Below, one piece after another: positions 33,301-43,945 of a stretch of DNA of 64,000 bases. The notes beneath the pieces are model-generated. The model made no database searches and was not told where the DNA came from. It saw only the letters and a program-made list of their open reading frames with translations. A program made the position numbers and the translations under genes. The first letter of the stretch is position 1; the number at the start of each line of letters is the position of its first letter. The DNA is from Berberis thunbergii. Taxonomy: Eukaryota > Streptophyta > Magnoliopsida > Ranunculales > Berberidaceae. The stretch lies in contig QNQO01010678.1 of assembly GCA_003290165.1 (NCBI GenBank), positions 1 to 64,000 of the forward strand, written 5' to 3'.

Positions 33301-33704
33301 TAGGGCTGAAAACCGAACCGGAATCGACTTAGGTTGGTTTTAAAAATTTCAAACCGAAACCGAAATGACCATTAACAAAACCGATCCAAAACCAAACCGA
33401 TTTTAATTTATGCAAACTGTAACCGAACCGACTAAAATCGAACCAAACCCGAAATAAAACCTAACCGACCGACTATTTTAAACATATTATATTATTTATA
33501 TATAAAATATATATTATTTATTATATATATTTGGTCGGTTTGGTTTGGTCGGTTAAAATCACATAAAAACCGAAAACCGAATCGACCACTTCGATTTAAA
33601 TTTTTTTAAAACCGAAACCGATCCGAACTGAATTTAAACCGAACCAATCAATTCAGTTTAAATCGATTCGATTGATTTAATCGAATTTTTGTTGAGCCCT
33701 GCAA
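33301..33704. mobile_element. ACCGAACCG-rich MITE
   Basis: Starts TAGGGCTGAAAACCGAACCG and ends ATTTTTGTTGAGCCCTG. The interior is dominated by AACCGAACCGA / TCGGTTTGGTTTGG motifs facing each other around an AT-rich centre (33485-33530). It resembles common hAT-type plant MITEs. A target duplication was not evident. Confidence 0.5.
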
Positions 33705-34185
33705 AACCGGCTAGACTTACTTTCCAATCATCAACTTGAAATGATTTTCCAGTCAAATCAATCTATACCCAAATCACAAAAAGAAAATAAATATATAAAA
33801 TCTAGTTCTATAGCTGGATTGACACTGTTAAGTGGTCTGAAAATACTTGGAATGTAACTGTAACAATGTTTTATATGAAACAAGATCAAATGCTTCTAAC
33901 AACACAAAGAACAAGCTGTTAGAGAGGACTACTTTTATAGCGTATCAAGCAGAAACCATGGAGCAAAAAACTCCCATGCATGGACAATTCAAATGGCGTT
34001 TGAGCATCACTCTTTACAAACCTTCATATAACAGGATGATGGATTTAATTCCAATAAAACACTAATTAATCTATGTAGTCAGCGTTCACAAGATGTAACA
34101 CAATCTAAGAACCAAAATTATAAGACCCGTCGCCATGGTAGGACCTCTGAATGCATGTGAATGTGCTGGTACGGCGGTGTACACT
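33705..34185. other. Spacer
   Basis: No gene recognised. Confidence 0.4.
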
Positions 34186-34470
34186 GAGAGTCCTATCGCA
34201 GTAACAGAGGTAACAGAGTGTTTATATCATTTATCCATACCATATGCATTGTGATCTATGTTGACATTCCTATTTGTAACAACAAAAATCTCTGTTGCAT
34301 AAAGCTTTCATTATTTGGATGTAATTTGTGACTAATGAGTGAAGTGCGTGGTAACACACAGAGGGTGGTTGACACTCTGGGATCACCACTTAAAATTCAT
34401 GTTTATGACAAAACATAATTATGTGATATAGCTTTTGACTTATATATATATAAGTGATGAAACATCATGC
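34186..34470 (+). repeat. Dispersed repeat block, copy 2
   Basis: Similar to 13848-14178. Shares CAGAGTGTTTATATCATTTATC, GTGATCTATGTTGACATTC, GGATCACCACTTAAAATTC and TATGTGATATAGCTTTTGAC. Confidence 0.55.
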
Positions 34471-34482
34471 ATGTAACCAGCA

Positions 34483-34579
34483 GATGGCATATTTATTAGT
34501 TTATGGTGTGTTGACAACTAAATGATTATAGCTTGGTAGATGGTAGGTTCGAACCCAACCGATGGCATATTTATTAGTT
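34483..34579 (+). repeat. tRNA-like insert between 19-bp direct repeats
   Basis: GATGGCATATTTATTAGTT is repeated perfectly at 34483-34501 and 34561-34579. Between them are box-A-like TAGCTTGGTAGATGG and a perfect box B GGTTCGAACCC. It may be a truncated SINE with its target duplication, though no A-tail is visible. Confidence 0.5.
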
Positions 34580-34581
34580 GA

Positions 34582-34827
34582 GTAATTCTATATGTCGAGG
34601 GTTTGGGCGAGGGAAGTGCGTCGCACGCGAGCGGGCTGACGTGGTGAAAAAAAAAAAAAAAAGATTGCGAGGGAAATGAAAATTTTGGGCGAAAGAAGAA
34701 GAATCAGTTCCCTCTCTCGCTCCCTCTGTCTCTCGCTCCCTTCATTCCCTCTGTCGCTCCCTCTGTCGCTCGCCACCTCCCTCCCCTCGCTCAGTTCCTC
34801 GCTGGTTTCCTCGACACCTAGAATTAC
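34582..34827. mobile_element. GTCGAGGG-family foldback at left palindrome end
   Basis: GTAATTCTATATGTCGAGG at the left mirrors CCTCGACACCTAGAATTAC at the right. The interior contains CTCGCTCCCT-type GA repeats (34700-34790) and the GC-rich GTGCGTCGCACGC palindrome (34616-34628). Confidence 0.7.
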
Positions 34828-34869
34828 GTTACCCCCTTCATAATCGATCTATCTTCTCTCTTCCTCCCA

Positions 34870-35090
34870 TTTCATATGGCCAGAAACTGAGAAGCAGAGA
34901 AAAGGAAGTTCAAAGCCTCCTCAAAGATCTCACTGTCGTTTTCGACCCCTCTCCCCAAAGTTCACAAGAACTCAGTCCCTTCAAGCCTTGTCGACTGCTC
35001 TGAATAAAAATCTCAAATACTCAGTCCCTCTTTGATTTCATTTTCGACTTTAAAAGCTCAGAAGCTCTCTCTGAAAAAAAGGTAAGTCCC
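34870..35090 (+). pseudogene. 5'-UTR-like exon upstream of the left kinesin fragment
   Basis: A pyrimidine-rich stretch ends GAAAAAAAG|GTAAGT at about 35091, a strong donor. CTAGATCTAGGGTTTC motifs follow in the probable intron, as in many plant leader introns. With the motor exons downstream this looks like the captured transcript start of the kinesin gene. No TATA box is clear. Confidence 0.4.
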
Positions 35091-36096
35091 TCAGTGGTGG
35101 GTTTCGTTTGGATTTGTTGTGGGTTTCTAGATCTAGGGTTTCTTCTTTGATTTCGTATTGATTTCTGGTGGTGGGTTTTGTTGTGGATTTCTAGATCTAG
35201 GGTTTCATATCTTCCAGTCTTCTCTGCTCTACTCTACACAACTTGCTTTCACTGCTCTATGAAATTGTTAGGGTTAGGCTTCACACAATTACAACTTTGT
35301 TAGGATTCACACAATTGCATTTAGTTTACCCACAAGTTCTTAGATACGACTTTTTGTATGAAATTGTCTTGATTTTTCATATTTATGGTTTCATCAAATT
35401 TGATCTCAAGCTATGTTCGATCACGGAGAAAAGGAATCGGTGCCCTTGTGCCAGTAATTTTTCCTTTTCTGAATGCATTGTTGTAGGGTTCTTCTCCTAG
35501 CAATTAGACTTTCAAATGAATTTTTTCTTTACATCTTCTTTCAAATGGGAAATGAGTTTATATGAAATTATTCAATCTGATGTTATATTTTTGTCAGGAA
35601 TGGCATACAAAGCCTTGTTTATCACAGTCGTTTACTTGAAGTATATATGACTTGGCGAGGTTGTGAATTACAAGTAGATGGGAACAAGGGTAGTATGTAC
35701 AAGGATGTCCCATTCAGAAGATGTGGGAATAGAGCACGAGGCGAAAAGAGAGCACCCGTCAAGAAGAGACCACAATGAAGATGTGAAACCCAACTAACCA
35801 AACAACTCTCGGACTTAATCAACGGTATGTTAGTGGTAATTATATTGATTTTTGTATTTGCTTTTTTTAAGCTTTTGAATGATGTGAGATTTTATTTTGT
35901 AAATTTATTTTATAATGTATTTATGAAGAGAATTTGTGAGCTTTTATTTTGTATGTAATGAAGTTCTTTGTGTTGCATTGAGTAAATGAATTTTGTTCAG
36001 AATCAGTGTATCAGTTTGTGTTGCATTGAATTGAGCAGTGAATTTTGTATTGAGTAAATTGTTTCTGAATATTTGAGAAACAGAACCCACAAAGGG

Positions 36097-36127
36097 GTAA
36101 TTCTATATGTCGAGGGTTTGGGCGAGT
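36097..36127 (+). repeat. Orphan terminus of the GTCGAGGG foldback
   Basis: GTAATTCTATATGTCGAGGG followed by TTTGGGCGAG repeats the palindrome end exactly, but no second end follows. The mirrored copy is at about 46347-46377. Confidence 0.6.
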
Positions 36128-36246
36128 CAAACTGTGGTTTAGTTGTGGGAAATAAAAGCTGAAGCTAAATTTCATTGTTTGGTTGTTATTTAATTACATG
36201 GAACCAATTTCACTTGTTCACTTTTTTTTTGGGGCCCTTGTTTTAG

Positions 36247-38540
36247 GCCATTTAGTGACGAGGAGTTGCGGAGCAATGCGCCGCAAGTGGTGACTTGCAA
36301 TGACTACCAAAGAGAGGTCGCCGTGTCTCAAAACATTGCTGGGAAGCAAATTGATAGGGTTTTTACTTTCGACAAGGTATTGTTCTTGCGGAAGTGTTTA
36401 CAGTATAGATCTATAGCTTGTGTGAATGTGGTTTTAGATTTTTAGACTTATATGAAGAATTTGAGCTATGCTGGATGAAACCCATATTTTTTATTTGGAT
36501 TATTTGGTTAAAAATTATATTTTTTTTGATATTAATACTTGTTCTTGTGTTTAGATTATTGAGGGTTTTTTATTAAAACAAAATTTTATAATCTTGGGTA
36601 ATTTTGTTTTTTCATTGATATAAATTTGTTAAACGACTTCCTTCTGTTGTATTCAAGAATCGAGACTGTGTTTGTGCATCCTGCAGGTTTTTGGACCTTC
36701 AGCTCAACAAAGAGATTTATATGACCAGGCTGTAGTGCCCATTGCAAATGAGGTCTTAGAAGGATTCAATTGCACCATATTTGCCTATGGACAAACTGGT
36801 ACTGGGAAAACGTACACTATGGAGGGTGAATGTAGGAAAGCCAAGGTAGAAATTTTACCTAATGTTGACTAAAAAGTGCTTCCTCATCCATTTTACTTGA
36901 GTAACACATTTTTTAGCATTTAGCTGCCACTGGATATGACAACTTGCTAATGTGGTATTGCAGAATAATGGGACTAAGGGGCAGTTGCCTCTGGAATCAG
37001 GGGTTATACCTAGAGCAGTCAAACAGATATTTGACACTTTAGAAAGTCAGAATGCTGAATACAGTGTCAAAGTAACTTTCATAGAGTTGTACAACGAGGA
37101 AATCACAGATTTACTTGCCCCAGAAGAACTTTCAAAAGTTTCTTCGGAAGAAAAACAAAAGAAACAATTGCTTCTTATGGAAGATGGGAAGGGTGGAGTT
37201 CTTGTGCGAGGGCTAGAAGAGGAAATTGTAACAAGTGCAAGTGAAATTTTCACTCTTCTTGAAAGGGGATCTGCAAAACGTCGCACTGCAGAAACTTTAC
37301 TAAACAAGCAATCTAGGTAATTGTCAGTCCATCATTGTTGTGTTTTTCTCAGATTATGAATTTTCCATGTTAAAATTTGTTTTCTAATTTCAGTCGATCG
37401 CATTCATTGTTTTCAATTACAATTCACATCAAAGAAGCCACTCCAGAAGGTGAAGAGCTTATAAAATGTGGGAAGCTAAATTTGGTTGATTTAGCTGGGT
37501 CAGAAAATATTTCCCGTTCTGGTGCCAGGGAGGTATATCCCATCTTGTCTACTACTGCCCTTTAGTATATATATGTGTGTGTCTATTACTGCCCTTTAGT
37601 ATATACATATAGATGATACCAATGTTAGCAATTTATGTATCCATTTTCTTTGCGGATGGATTTTATTTTATTTTATTTTTGTATTTTCTTAAGCATCATA
37701 ATGGTTTTAAGCTTTCACTTAGATGTTTAGTTGAGTCATTGCAAAAGTTGATATGTTTAGGGAATATTACCAATTAAATTGAGACAGTATAATTAGAAGA
37801 CATATTGTGTTTAAATAGTTTGTATTTCATATTGTATCCATTTTCTTGTTGAAAGAATATGCAAAGTCGTTCACATAATTATTTGGCCAATTGCATATAG
37901 TAATAATATCAGCAGTGTCACGATCACTCTACATATGTAGTTATATATGCTTCTCTATTATGTCTGAATATGATCTTTTTGGTGCAGAAATATATGTGAG
38001 AGTAATGAACATCACGATGTGGATATTTGTTCTGCACGGGCTGCAGCAGAGGATGATGTGGCAAAGAACAATGAAGATATTCTCTGCCATTTGGAGAGTG
38101 AGTTGTTCTACTAGCACGTCCATTATTGTTTGTTCTTGCTTGAATGCTTAAAACTCTAGGAAAACAATATACTGGTGTTTGCTGTTTACCGCAACTCATT
38201 AGAATAGTTGCAGTTTTTATTTTATTTTTTCTTAGCCAGTGTGGATCATGCTTGCTTCATGTATATGTTAATTCATGAGTTTGTGCTATATGTACATTGT
38301 CTGTCTTTTATATTCTTGTATGTGAGTATATGGGTCGTAGCTCTCTTCTTCTGATGTATTTTGGGTGTTTAATTTTGATGTTTTGCAGACATCTCAGAGC
38401 GGGAACGAGAATCAATCTCAGGTGTGATGGGTATTGTCGAGGCTCAAACCAATGTACTTCAAAAGCTGAGACAAGACCATGCAGATCAGGCAGTAGATAT
38501 TGAAAATCAAGCGCATAGTACTTTCCAGCAGAAGTATATG
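36247..38540 (+). pseudogene. Kinesin-5 (BimC-type) gene fragment, left arm
   Basis: Exons with good splice sites: 36247-36376 (RPFSDEEL...FTFDK), 36687-36845 (P-loop [13 protein letters not shown]), 36964-37316 (ESGVIPRAV, NEEITDLLAPE), 37393-37532 (SRSHSLFSI switch I region, LVDLAGSE switch II). Then, with the rest of the motor and the whole stalk missing, come two tail exons at about 37988-38098 (SNEHHDVDICSARAAAE) and 38389-38540 (HADQAVDIE...FQQKYM). Kinesin-5 is a tetrameric plus-end motor that slides spindle and cortical microtubules. This copy lacks the start of the motor, the neck, and most of the coiled coil. Confidence 0.85.
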
Positions 38541-38694
38541 GTAAGCCAATTCAGTATAAAATCTTGACTTAGGTTTAGTAAATAACGATTTCCTGGTCAT
38601 AGTACATGAATAATTTGGTGACGCGGTGAGGATGACTCGTGCCATTTAAACAATCATGATTATAATTAGTCTCCTACTATAGTTGTGAATGTAA

Positions 38695-40367
38695 TCTCCT
38701 TACTCGCATATGATTTCTCTGCTAACTTCATTAGATTATTACTAGTCCTTTGTACTTTTTCCTTTATTATGTTCCCTTCAACATATGTTACACATCCCTT
38801 AAACTCAAGTTGTCATATTTCAATTGTGACTTTGAGCTGTTCAGTATTCTATGTTTGGTCACTGTTATTGGAGAGAGGTGTCTCTCGGTTGGCAATCCTT
38901 AACATTTAGTATCCTTGAAAAGGTTAGTCGTTATTAAATTTTTAATATACTGTGTTATAGTTGTTTCACGAGTTAAATGTTCCTTTATAGATTGTTTTGT
39001 GTACACTTGAGGTGCGTTGCGTTCTTATTATAGAACTTCTTGACACCTTGGTGCTCTTATATTAATTGAATCTGATGTAATGATTATTTCTGCTACTGGA
39101 CACATGTTTTAAGTTCAAGTCCTTGGTTTCCCAAACTCTTTGATACAAAGTGTAGCACAAGTTTTCTGTCATATGTTTACTACCCATTCTTTTATCCTCT
39201 TTTCTCTGTAAAGGATATACTCATGTCGATCTTCCTTTGTTCCTCAATAGTGTTTTTCTGTAGCATAGCTTGATTGTTGTTTTTATTCTTCCCTTTTCCT
39301 CGTTCAGAAGTTAATGGCTTATTTGTCAGTCAATATTTCTTCTTATGATTCTTACCTATTCAATTATCGTTTAGGATCTAGAATTTAGATATTATGTTCT
39401 GCTTATCTATTAGGTTGTAGAGTTTTGGTATTTTGTTTTTGTTATATATTTGAGTACATTCAAATTGTTTTTTTGTTAGTACGAGTTTTGTATTATAAAA
39501 TCTGCACCACCTTAGACGTTCATTAATTGGTTTGGATAATGAAAGTGTTAATATTGTTACGCACCAACAAGTTAGAAAATTTTGTTTTTCTCCCCACTTT
39601 ATTGTCGATTCGTGATATTCTTGATTTAGGTAGTATAATAGTTTTGAGACCTCCAAATGTTAGCTCTGTTTATAACATTTTCCCTGTATGGTAAGTGCTA
39701 AGTGCTAACTTCTCTTCGTAGTACCCATTAATTTAGGCAGTTTAAATTCTTGTTATCGCTAATGTTCATGTTGATTCTAACTTCTGCTGCAATTGGTGTA
39801 CATTTATGAAGTTTCTGTATTTCCAATTTCGATGAGATATTCTCTCTTACCCACATAGTATGCATTATGCCATATCAATGGGGATTAGCTGTTATCATTA
39901 TTAGTTTCGTGCAAGGGTTTTATCATATTGCAGGACACTGACCTATCATTGTCTGAAAGGCTTCAGTGATTCAGATGAGATGACCTGATATCTCTTGGAA
40001 TTTCAAAGTTGCTTCAGACTGGTTTTTCTGGAATCCTAAAGGGGAGTAGGCCATATTAGGTGCATCCTGTTAGTATTTTTACCTGTGCTTTGAGGCGACC
40101 TGATTTACCCAAGTAGTATTACTGTGTTATTATTATTTCATCATTGTTAACCTTGCATTGTAGGACCATGAAAGATGAACTCAATCTTATATTGCTAGTT
40201 TTTCTAGTGCCTGCTCTTACTGCTCATTCCTACTGGTTTTGCAATGGACTTGTGTAATCTAGAGTTTCTTGTATTTAACCTTTGTTGTCTTATTCTTCAT
40301 CTTGTGCTAATATACCCTTTTGTTCATGAGATAAAAAATAAAATAAAATAAAATAAAAATAAAAAAA
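38695..40367. other. Left-arm-specific segment
   Basis: About 1.7 kb with no counterpart in the right arm, where about 490 bp with two ACA exons sits at the same place. No gene is recognised. A CAG-flanked exon-like stretch with DTDLSLSERLQ occurs at about 39937. A polyA-like AAAATAAAATAAAAT run lies at 40334-40365. Confidence 0.4.
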
Positions 40368-40428
40368 TTATGTTGTTTCCTTTGGACCTATATGCTATAT
40401 ATGGTAGTTTAACCTAGTTGAGGTGCAG

Positions 40429-40512
40429 GTGCGAAGGCTTTCAGCCTGTGAAACAATGGGTTCTGCCACAACAATTTGCAGTGACAAGACTGGGACATTG
40501 ACCTTGAATGAG
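40429..40512 (+). pseudogene. ACA-type Ca2+-ATPase exon with the DKTGT site, left copy
   Basis: Between GTGCAG and GTACAT the frame reads [20 protein letters not shown] then GTLTLNE. This is the P-type ATPase phosphorylation site in the form used by autoinhibited plant Ca2+-ATPases. Here the site is intact. The right-arm copy (43150-43232) has lost one base within it. Confidence 0.85.
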
Positions 40513-40605
40513 GTACATCTGTGAGGCTGAGACAGTTTGTCTGGAAGATGGAACTTACATAGCAGTTAAGAGGCTGACCCGAGGAACAGCAGCGCGTTGC
40601 AGGGG
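40513..40605 (+). pseudogene. Possible receptor-like-kinase fragment
   Basis: Around 40528-40600 one frame reads CLEDGTYIAVKRLTRGT, a kinase subdomain II motif (VAIK-type lysine in AVKRL) as in receptor-like cytoplasmic kinases. Only about 25 codons are recognisable. Confidence 0.5.
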
Positions 40606-41580
40606 CAGTCTGTGGTCGAGACAGTTTCGCCTTCATGCTGTCTGGGAGCGGGTGCTGTCTACAGGAAGTGCTCCCGGATTTCTGTAAAACAGGGATGCTT
40701 GCTTGGTGTTGCGGATTGGGCAGATATGCTGCGAGCCAAGGTGCAGTCAAACGCATACATGTTGTTTGCTTGTGTTGCGGATGGGTCGTTTTGCATTTTG
40801 TTTCTATTCAGGATGCAAAGGGTTGGATTCAATTATTTTTGGTGTTTTAAGTTTATCTTGTTCGTATTAGTTTTGTATTCTGGCAACTGTGTTAAGGACA
40901 GGTTTTGTTATTAATTTTGTTTGGTTTTTAATACGGGTAACGTCGTAATGTACCCCCGTAGCGTCTGTAAGTCTTTTTTTGATAAGTAATAAAGGTCTGG
41001 CAATTCAAATTCAGCTTTTCAGATTCATTTACTGCAAATTCAGTTTTTCAGATCAGCATTTTCAGATCAGCAATTAAGCAATTCAGCATTTTCAGATCAG
41101 CAATTCAGTTTTTCAGATCAGCAATTAAGCAATTCAGCATTTTCAGATCAGGCATACTCACTCAGCATTTTCAGATCAGCAATTCACCTATTATTCAACT
41201 TTCAACTTTCAGCTATGCTGATCTCTCCAATTCAGATAACCATCCAAAGGCCATTGGTAATCTCTCCAATTGTTCACATTATTCACCATGTTATAAGGCC
41301 ATTGTGAACCCAATTCAAAAACAGAGGACAGCCATTTGATGTAGTTCATTTGTACTTACAAATGCACAATTTGGGACATAACAATGGAACACTTTGCATC
41401 ATTTCAGTAGTGAGATGTTTAGGACAAGAATTCTACAATCTGGAAAAACAAATTCTGAACTTTTTTTTTGTTATTAACCATTGATTGATACAATGAGGGC
41501 TTACATGAGATCCTGTGATCGAATTTATTGTCACTAATTGAACATACACCCAAATGATACAGCCAAACTCACAAACAAGT
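40606..41580. other. Palindrome centre: non-coding and minisatellite
   Basis: About 41013-41190 carries an array of AATTCAGCATTTTCAGATCAGC units (period near 20-30 bp). Upstream, CGTAATGTACCCCCGTAGCG ... TTTTTTTGATAAGTAATAAAG (about 40945-40993) looks like a retroelement 3' end. No gene recognised. Confidence 0.5.
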
Positions 41581-41991
41581 TCATAATTCCGAAACAAAAA
41601 AATCACTAGAATACTTTGAATCCTCACTGAAATACTTTGAATCCTCACTAGCAAGGTAAAGAGCAGCTTGTGTGACGTCTTCCTTCTTGAGAAACACCCC
41701 CTTTAGGTTTGCAACAGCACCCACAGCTTGTTCAAGCTGGTCATCATTCAACTTGATGAATTTTGAAGCCAATGGTGTAACACATGCATATGGAGATAAG
41801 TAATTCACTCTAATACCAAACTGTCCAAGCTCTGCTGCTGCATTCTTGGTTAGCCCAACCACTGCATGCTTTGAACATGTATATGCATGAGGCAGCCTGG
41901 CCTACAACTGAGGCAACACTAGCAGTTGAAATTATGCTACTTTTTGCCAGGATCATCACTTGTGCTGCGTGTTTCATGCAGAGGAATACGC
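41581..41991 (-). pseudogene. Short-chain dehydrogenase/reductase fragment
   Basis: From a GACAG acceptor at 41991 the minus strand reads GVFLCMKHAA and SIISTASVASVVGQAA, then after frame loss VGLTKNAAAELGQFGIRVNY, LSPYACVTPLASKF and EDVTQAALYLASEDS. This is the C-terminal half of a plant SDR110C-type enzyme (xanthoxin/secoisolariciresinol dehydrogenase-like). The usual YxxxK active site is destroyed by the frameshift. A 20-bp tandem duplication (ACTTTGAATCCTCACT) lies near the end. The NAD-binding N-terminus is absent. Confidence 0.8.
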
Positions 41992-42467
41992 CTGTCATAA
42001 AAAGAAATTGGAAAATTTTAGGCCTTCACTTGATAGCTTTCAATCACATGAACCTAATAAATTCAAATTAGTAAAAGAGCAATTAAACATAATGTTTAAA
42101 AGGAATCATTTGTGCAGGCCTGGACATGAAGAATACAGTTGGTTTATCTTCTTGGCATCTTTACCAACTGCAACATGAACTTTCTACTCATCCACACACA
42201 AGCAGTGCTTCTTCTTTGATGTAAACATAGGCAATTTTATGTTTGGAAAATTGTTAGAAGATCAAAATACTATTCAGCGCCAATTAAGAGACCTTGCTAT
42301 GTATTATCTTACCATAAATAAGTAATTTTGAGGCCTTGCTGTGTAATATCTTACCATACATAAGTAATAACAAAAATAAATGGCACACTCCAAAGGCTGC
42401 CGTAAGAGCTCTTTATAAATGGCTCATTGTGTTTTATCCACTCATTAATAAAACTTAACAAACTCAC

Positions 42468-43556
42468 CTCAGAAGTGAAAACACTGCCCGTCGTATTCTG
42501 TGCAATGCTTTCGATTATCAGAGAAGAGGCAACAGAAGGCATTGCCTTTGCATCATCAGGTGGATCCATTTTTTGCTCACCAACATATATCTCAACCACA
42601 GTCATCTACAACATAAAAGCAACTTTTAGAAAAGGTATTTGATATATAGTGTAGATAAATACATTAAAGGATATTTACATGGGTGAAAACTGACTAGACT
42701 TACCAGATTTCAAAAGCACTAACTACTAGATTTCAACAGCACAACCTCTCACTAAAGAGGTGATGTTGAACCAACTAAGCTAAAGAAGTGATGTTGGACC
42801 AACTAAGCTACAATTAGTTGCAAAAGAAATATGTAAACATTGAACACCTTCTAAGAAGCTAATCTTTTAACCACTAAGAATAGGGAAAGGAAATGCACAA
42901 CTAAGCAACTAGGCCAAAAGCCATACAGCCTAACCAACTAGTCGCACCCCCAATCCCGACAGGGGAGGAAGACAAGACAACAAGAAGGACCTAAATAGCT
43001 AACTGTTATGGGGCAGAACAACCTGACTAACAGCCATTTCACCCCTAAGCCCTCTAAAGCCCCTAAAATCGAAGAGGGGGCTTTAGAAGAAGAAGTTGCT
43101 AGTTTCGAACAAGGCAACAGTTGTGCGAGTTGAATTCATAAAGATGTACCTCATTCAAGGTCAATGTCCCAGTCTGTCACTGCAAATTGTTGTGGCAGAA
43201 CCCATTGTTTCACAGGCTGAAAGCCTTCGCACCTGCACCTCAACTAGGTTAAACTACCATATATAGCATATAGGTCCAAAGGAAACAACATAATTAATAA
43301 ATCTAAGAAATGTTAAAGAAGAAACTTGATAAATTATGTACCAAAGCTTTGTCTGCCATCATCTTCCGCATCGAATACGCCAGGCTGTGTTGAGATAGAA
43401 GAGAAAAATTACAAAAAAAAAAAAAATGGTAGAATAACAACAACATAGCACTAAATATAAAAATAAAAAAAAATTTAAATAAAAAGGTAAAAATACTTAC
43501 GTCAAGGTAACTGCCAAAGGAAGTCCTTCAGGAACTGCAACAACCACAATCGTGAC
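42468..43556 (-). pseudogene. ACA-type Ca2+-ATPase fragment, right side (four exons)
   Basis: Minus-strand exons with AG/GT borders: 43556-43501 (VTIVVVAVPEGLPLAVTLT), 43384-43342 (LAYSMRKMMADKAL), 43232-43150 ([18 protein letters not shown]..., one base lost in the DKTGT codons), 42605-42468 (MTVVEIYVGEQKMDPPDD ... IAQNTTGSVFTSE). They are consecutive exons around the PEGL helix M4 and the phosphorylation domain of an autoinhibited Ca2+ pump. The calmodulin-binding N-terminus, ATP-binding domain and later helices are missing. Confidence 0.85.
42620..43140. other. Intron-like spacer in the ACA fragment
   Basis: Between ACA exons; contains repeated ACTAAGCTAAAGAAGTGATGTTGGACCAA motifs (about 42740-42815). 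Nothing else recognised. Confidence 0.35.
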
Positions 43557-43945
43557 CTACAACATTTGGTGCCAGTAACTCAAAATAGATTAGTCATTAT
43601 TTTTTATTGATAAAAACGAATTAGCCATGCAGGAATCTGCCAATCTAGTGGCATTTATTCAAGGAAAGTATACGAACCGCAATAGTGATGATTTTAATAG
43701 TATACGAACCGCAATAGTGATGAAGAAACTTGTCAGAAAACCAAATTCATCATTTGTTGTCACTACATGTTATACATTTTGCTTTTACATTCACAACTAT
43801 AGTAGGAGACTAATTATAATCATGATTGTTTAAATGGCACGAGTCATCCTCACCACGTCACCAAATTATTCATGTACTATGACCAGGAAATCGTTATTTA
43901 CTAAACCTAAGTCAAGATTTTATACTGAATTGGCTTACCATATAC

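Noticed and set aside
34530..34562. A tRNA gene, because of the perfect box B.
   Set aside because: I could not fold an acceptor stem or anticodon arm; it looks like a SINE remnant.
36247..38540. A functional kinesin-5 gene.
   Set aside because: The start of the motor, the motor end, neck and stalk are missing between the LVDLAGSE exon and the tail exons; the right copy has independent frameshifts.
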